DNA of 5,806 nucleotides from Desulfobacterales bacterium. Its GTDB lineage: Bacteria; Desulfobacterota; Desulfobulbia; Desulfobulbales; BM004. Below the pieces are notes generated by a model that worked only from the letters and a program-made list of their open reading frames with translations, was not told where the DNA came from and made no database searches. Positions within the stretch are counted from its first letter, which is position 1; each line of letters opens with the position of its first letter. The position numbers and the translations under genes were made by a program. Location of the stretch: positions 1-5,806 of the forward strand of contig JAUXHH010000110.1 in assembly GCA_030621655.1 (NCBI GenBank), given 5' to 3'. This document shows, piece by piece, positions 5,251 through 5,806 of this stretch.

Positions 5251-5255
5251 GGAGG
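5251..5255 (+). promoter_or_regulatory. Shine-Dalgarno GGAGG deciding the start of the glycine-zipper gene
   Basis: GGAGG ends one base before an in-frame ATG at 5257 and seven bases before a second ATG at 5263. Only the second has workable spacing, so translation should begin at 5263 and the extra Met-Lys is not expected. Confidence 0.7.
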
Positions 5256-5262
5256 TATGAAA

Positions 5263-5754
5263 ATGAAAAAACTGGTGGTTGGATTCATTACCCTTGTAGC
5301 GGCATTTATGGCAGTCCTGCCTGTTTTTGCGCAGGATCCTTTTATCTATCCGGATAAAGGGCAGAGTGCCGAGCAACAGGAAAAGGACAAGTTTGAATGT
5401 TATACCTGGGCCAAGGAGCAGACAGGTTTTGATCCCATGCAGGTACCCACAGCCACAGCACCTCCTCCAGGACAGGAAGCACCGGAGGGAGGCGTTGTCA
5501 GGGGTGCAGGTCGAGGCGCACTTGTAGGTGTTACTGCCGGAGCCATTGCAGGTGATGCCGGCAAGGGGGCAGCTATCGGTGCCGCCACCGGAGCATTATT
5601 CGGCGGCATGCGTCGCAATGACCAGCAGCGGCAGCAGCAGCAGGCTGAGCAGCAATGGGCTGAGCAGGAAACAGCCAATTATGCAAACCAGCGTAATAAC
5701 TATGACCGAGCTTACAGCGCCTGCCTTGATGGCCGGGGCTATACAGTTAAATAG
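5263..5754 (+). CDS. exported glycine-zipper family protein
   Basis: A 163-residue cell-envelope protein. Residues 1-23 are a Sec signal peptide (MKK, hydrophobic core, VFA before Gln24). There is no lipobox, so it should be a soluble or membrane-inserted periplasmic or outer-membrane protein. After a conserved-looking FECYTWAKEQTGFDP block (44-58) and a Pro-rich linker, residues about 76-115 are a glycine zipper, with Gly/Ala at regular spacing (GAGRGALVGVTAGAIAGDAG, then GAAIGAATGALFGG). Such segments pack tightly as membrane helices. A Gln-rich stretch (121-131), encoded partly by a CAG-repeat run, precedes the C-terminal YDRAYSACLDGRGYTVK, an ending typical of these proteins. Cys46 and Cys154 could form a disulfide. 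Family members are linked to envelope integrity, but no specific function is established for this type. It begins 127 bases after the Cys-rich gene and is followed after 12 bases by another gene. Confidence 0.88.
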   Translation: MKKLVVGFITLVAAFMAVLPVFAQDPFIYPDKGQSAEQQEKDKFECYTWAKEQTGFDPMQVPTATAPPPGQEAPEGGVVRGAGRGALVGVTAGAIAGDAGKGAAIGAATGALFGGMRRNDQQRQQQQAEQQWAEQETANYANQRNNYDRAYSACLDGRGYTVK

Positions 5755-5766
5755 GGAGGAGGAAAC

Positions 5767-5806
5767 ATGCAAAGACTGAAGACATATCTCTGGATAATTT
5801 CTGTGA
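5767..5806 (+). CDS. start of another gene, cut by the window edge
   Basis: An ATG at 5767 follows a strong purine-rich ribosome site (GGAGGAGG, 5755-5762). Thirteen codons are visible, reading MQRLKTYLWIISV. Basic residues followed by a hydrophobic stretch suggest a signal peptide or membrane anchor, in keeping with the two exported proteins upstream. The 12-base gap from the glycine-zipper stop implies one transcript. Too little is visible to name a family. Confidence 0.75.
   Translation, partial: MQRLKTYLWIISV

Noticed and set aside
5621..5656. CAG-repeat run as a regulatory or unstable repeat
   Set aside because: It simply encodes the Gln-rich stretch of the glycine-zipper protein in frame.

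Overview
The window suggests a Gram-negative, AT-leaning bacterium, most plausibly a delta-proteobacterial (Desulfobacterota-like) lineage. The grounds are a LapG-type periplasmic protease, a type IV prepilin, a GAF-fused PilB/GspE-type ATPase, and two small exported proteins (Cys-rich repeat and glycine zipper). The lineage is inferred from family content, not from any marker gene.

Layout. Bases 1-229 hold no convincing complete gene. At 230-274 lies the 3' part of a tRNA-Asp, from the anticodon loop to CCA, with no 5' half. A good intrinsic terminator follows at 288-319. This is the shape expected of an integrative-element attachment site: the displaced 3' end of the tRNA kept next to its own terminator, with the element extending leftwards out of the window. 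A promoter-like pair (390-417), overlapped by a perfect palindrome (415-428), precedes a rightward pair: a lipobox-bearing LapG-like cysteine protease (507-1172) and a type IV prepilin (1216-1665). A 7-bp stem-loop and two tandem 26-base repeats lie in the 189-base gap before the converging gene.

The largest gene (4206-1855, minus strand) encodes a 783-residue protein with three parts in order: a GAF domain, a degenerate MshEN/T2SSE N-terminal domain and a complete PilB/GspE ATPase. It has a clear Shine-Dalgarno sequence and a sigma70-like promoter at 4302-4273. The 4303-4712 gap contains no gene I can support. It does contain a GC-rich, foldable segment (4401-4481) and a TTTGAA/TTCAAA-rich inverted-repeat leader.

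From 4725 rightwards comes a run of exported-protein genes: a two-repeat Cys-rich protein, an intergenic segment with two mutually exclusive hairpins, a glycine-zipper protein, and the first 13 codons of another gene just 12 bases downstream.

How the genes may work together. LapG proteases control retention of large surface adhesins, and PilB-type ATPases assemble pili; both families are often governed by cyclic-di-GMP. The left and middle parts therefore look like a surface-attachment locus. That is inference: no LapD, LapA-like adhesin, diguanylate cyclase, or other pilus or type II secretion gene is present here. I found no clearly new defence or mobile system. The most informative signals are the tRNA-Asp fragment and the sensor-fused ATPase whose expected c-di-GMP contacts are missing.
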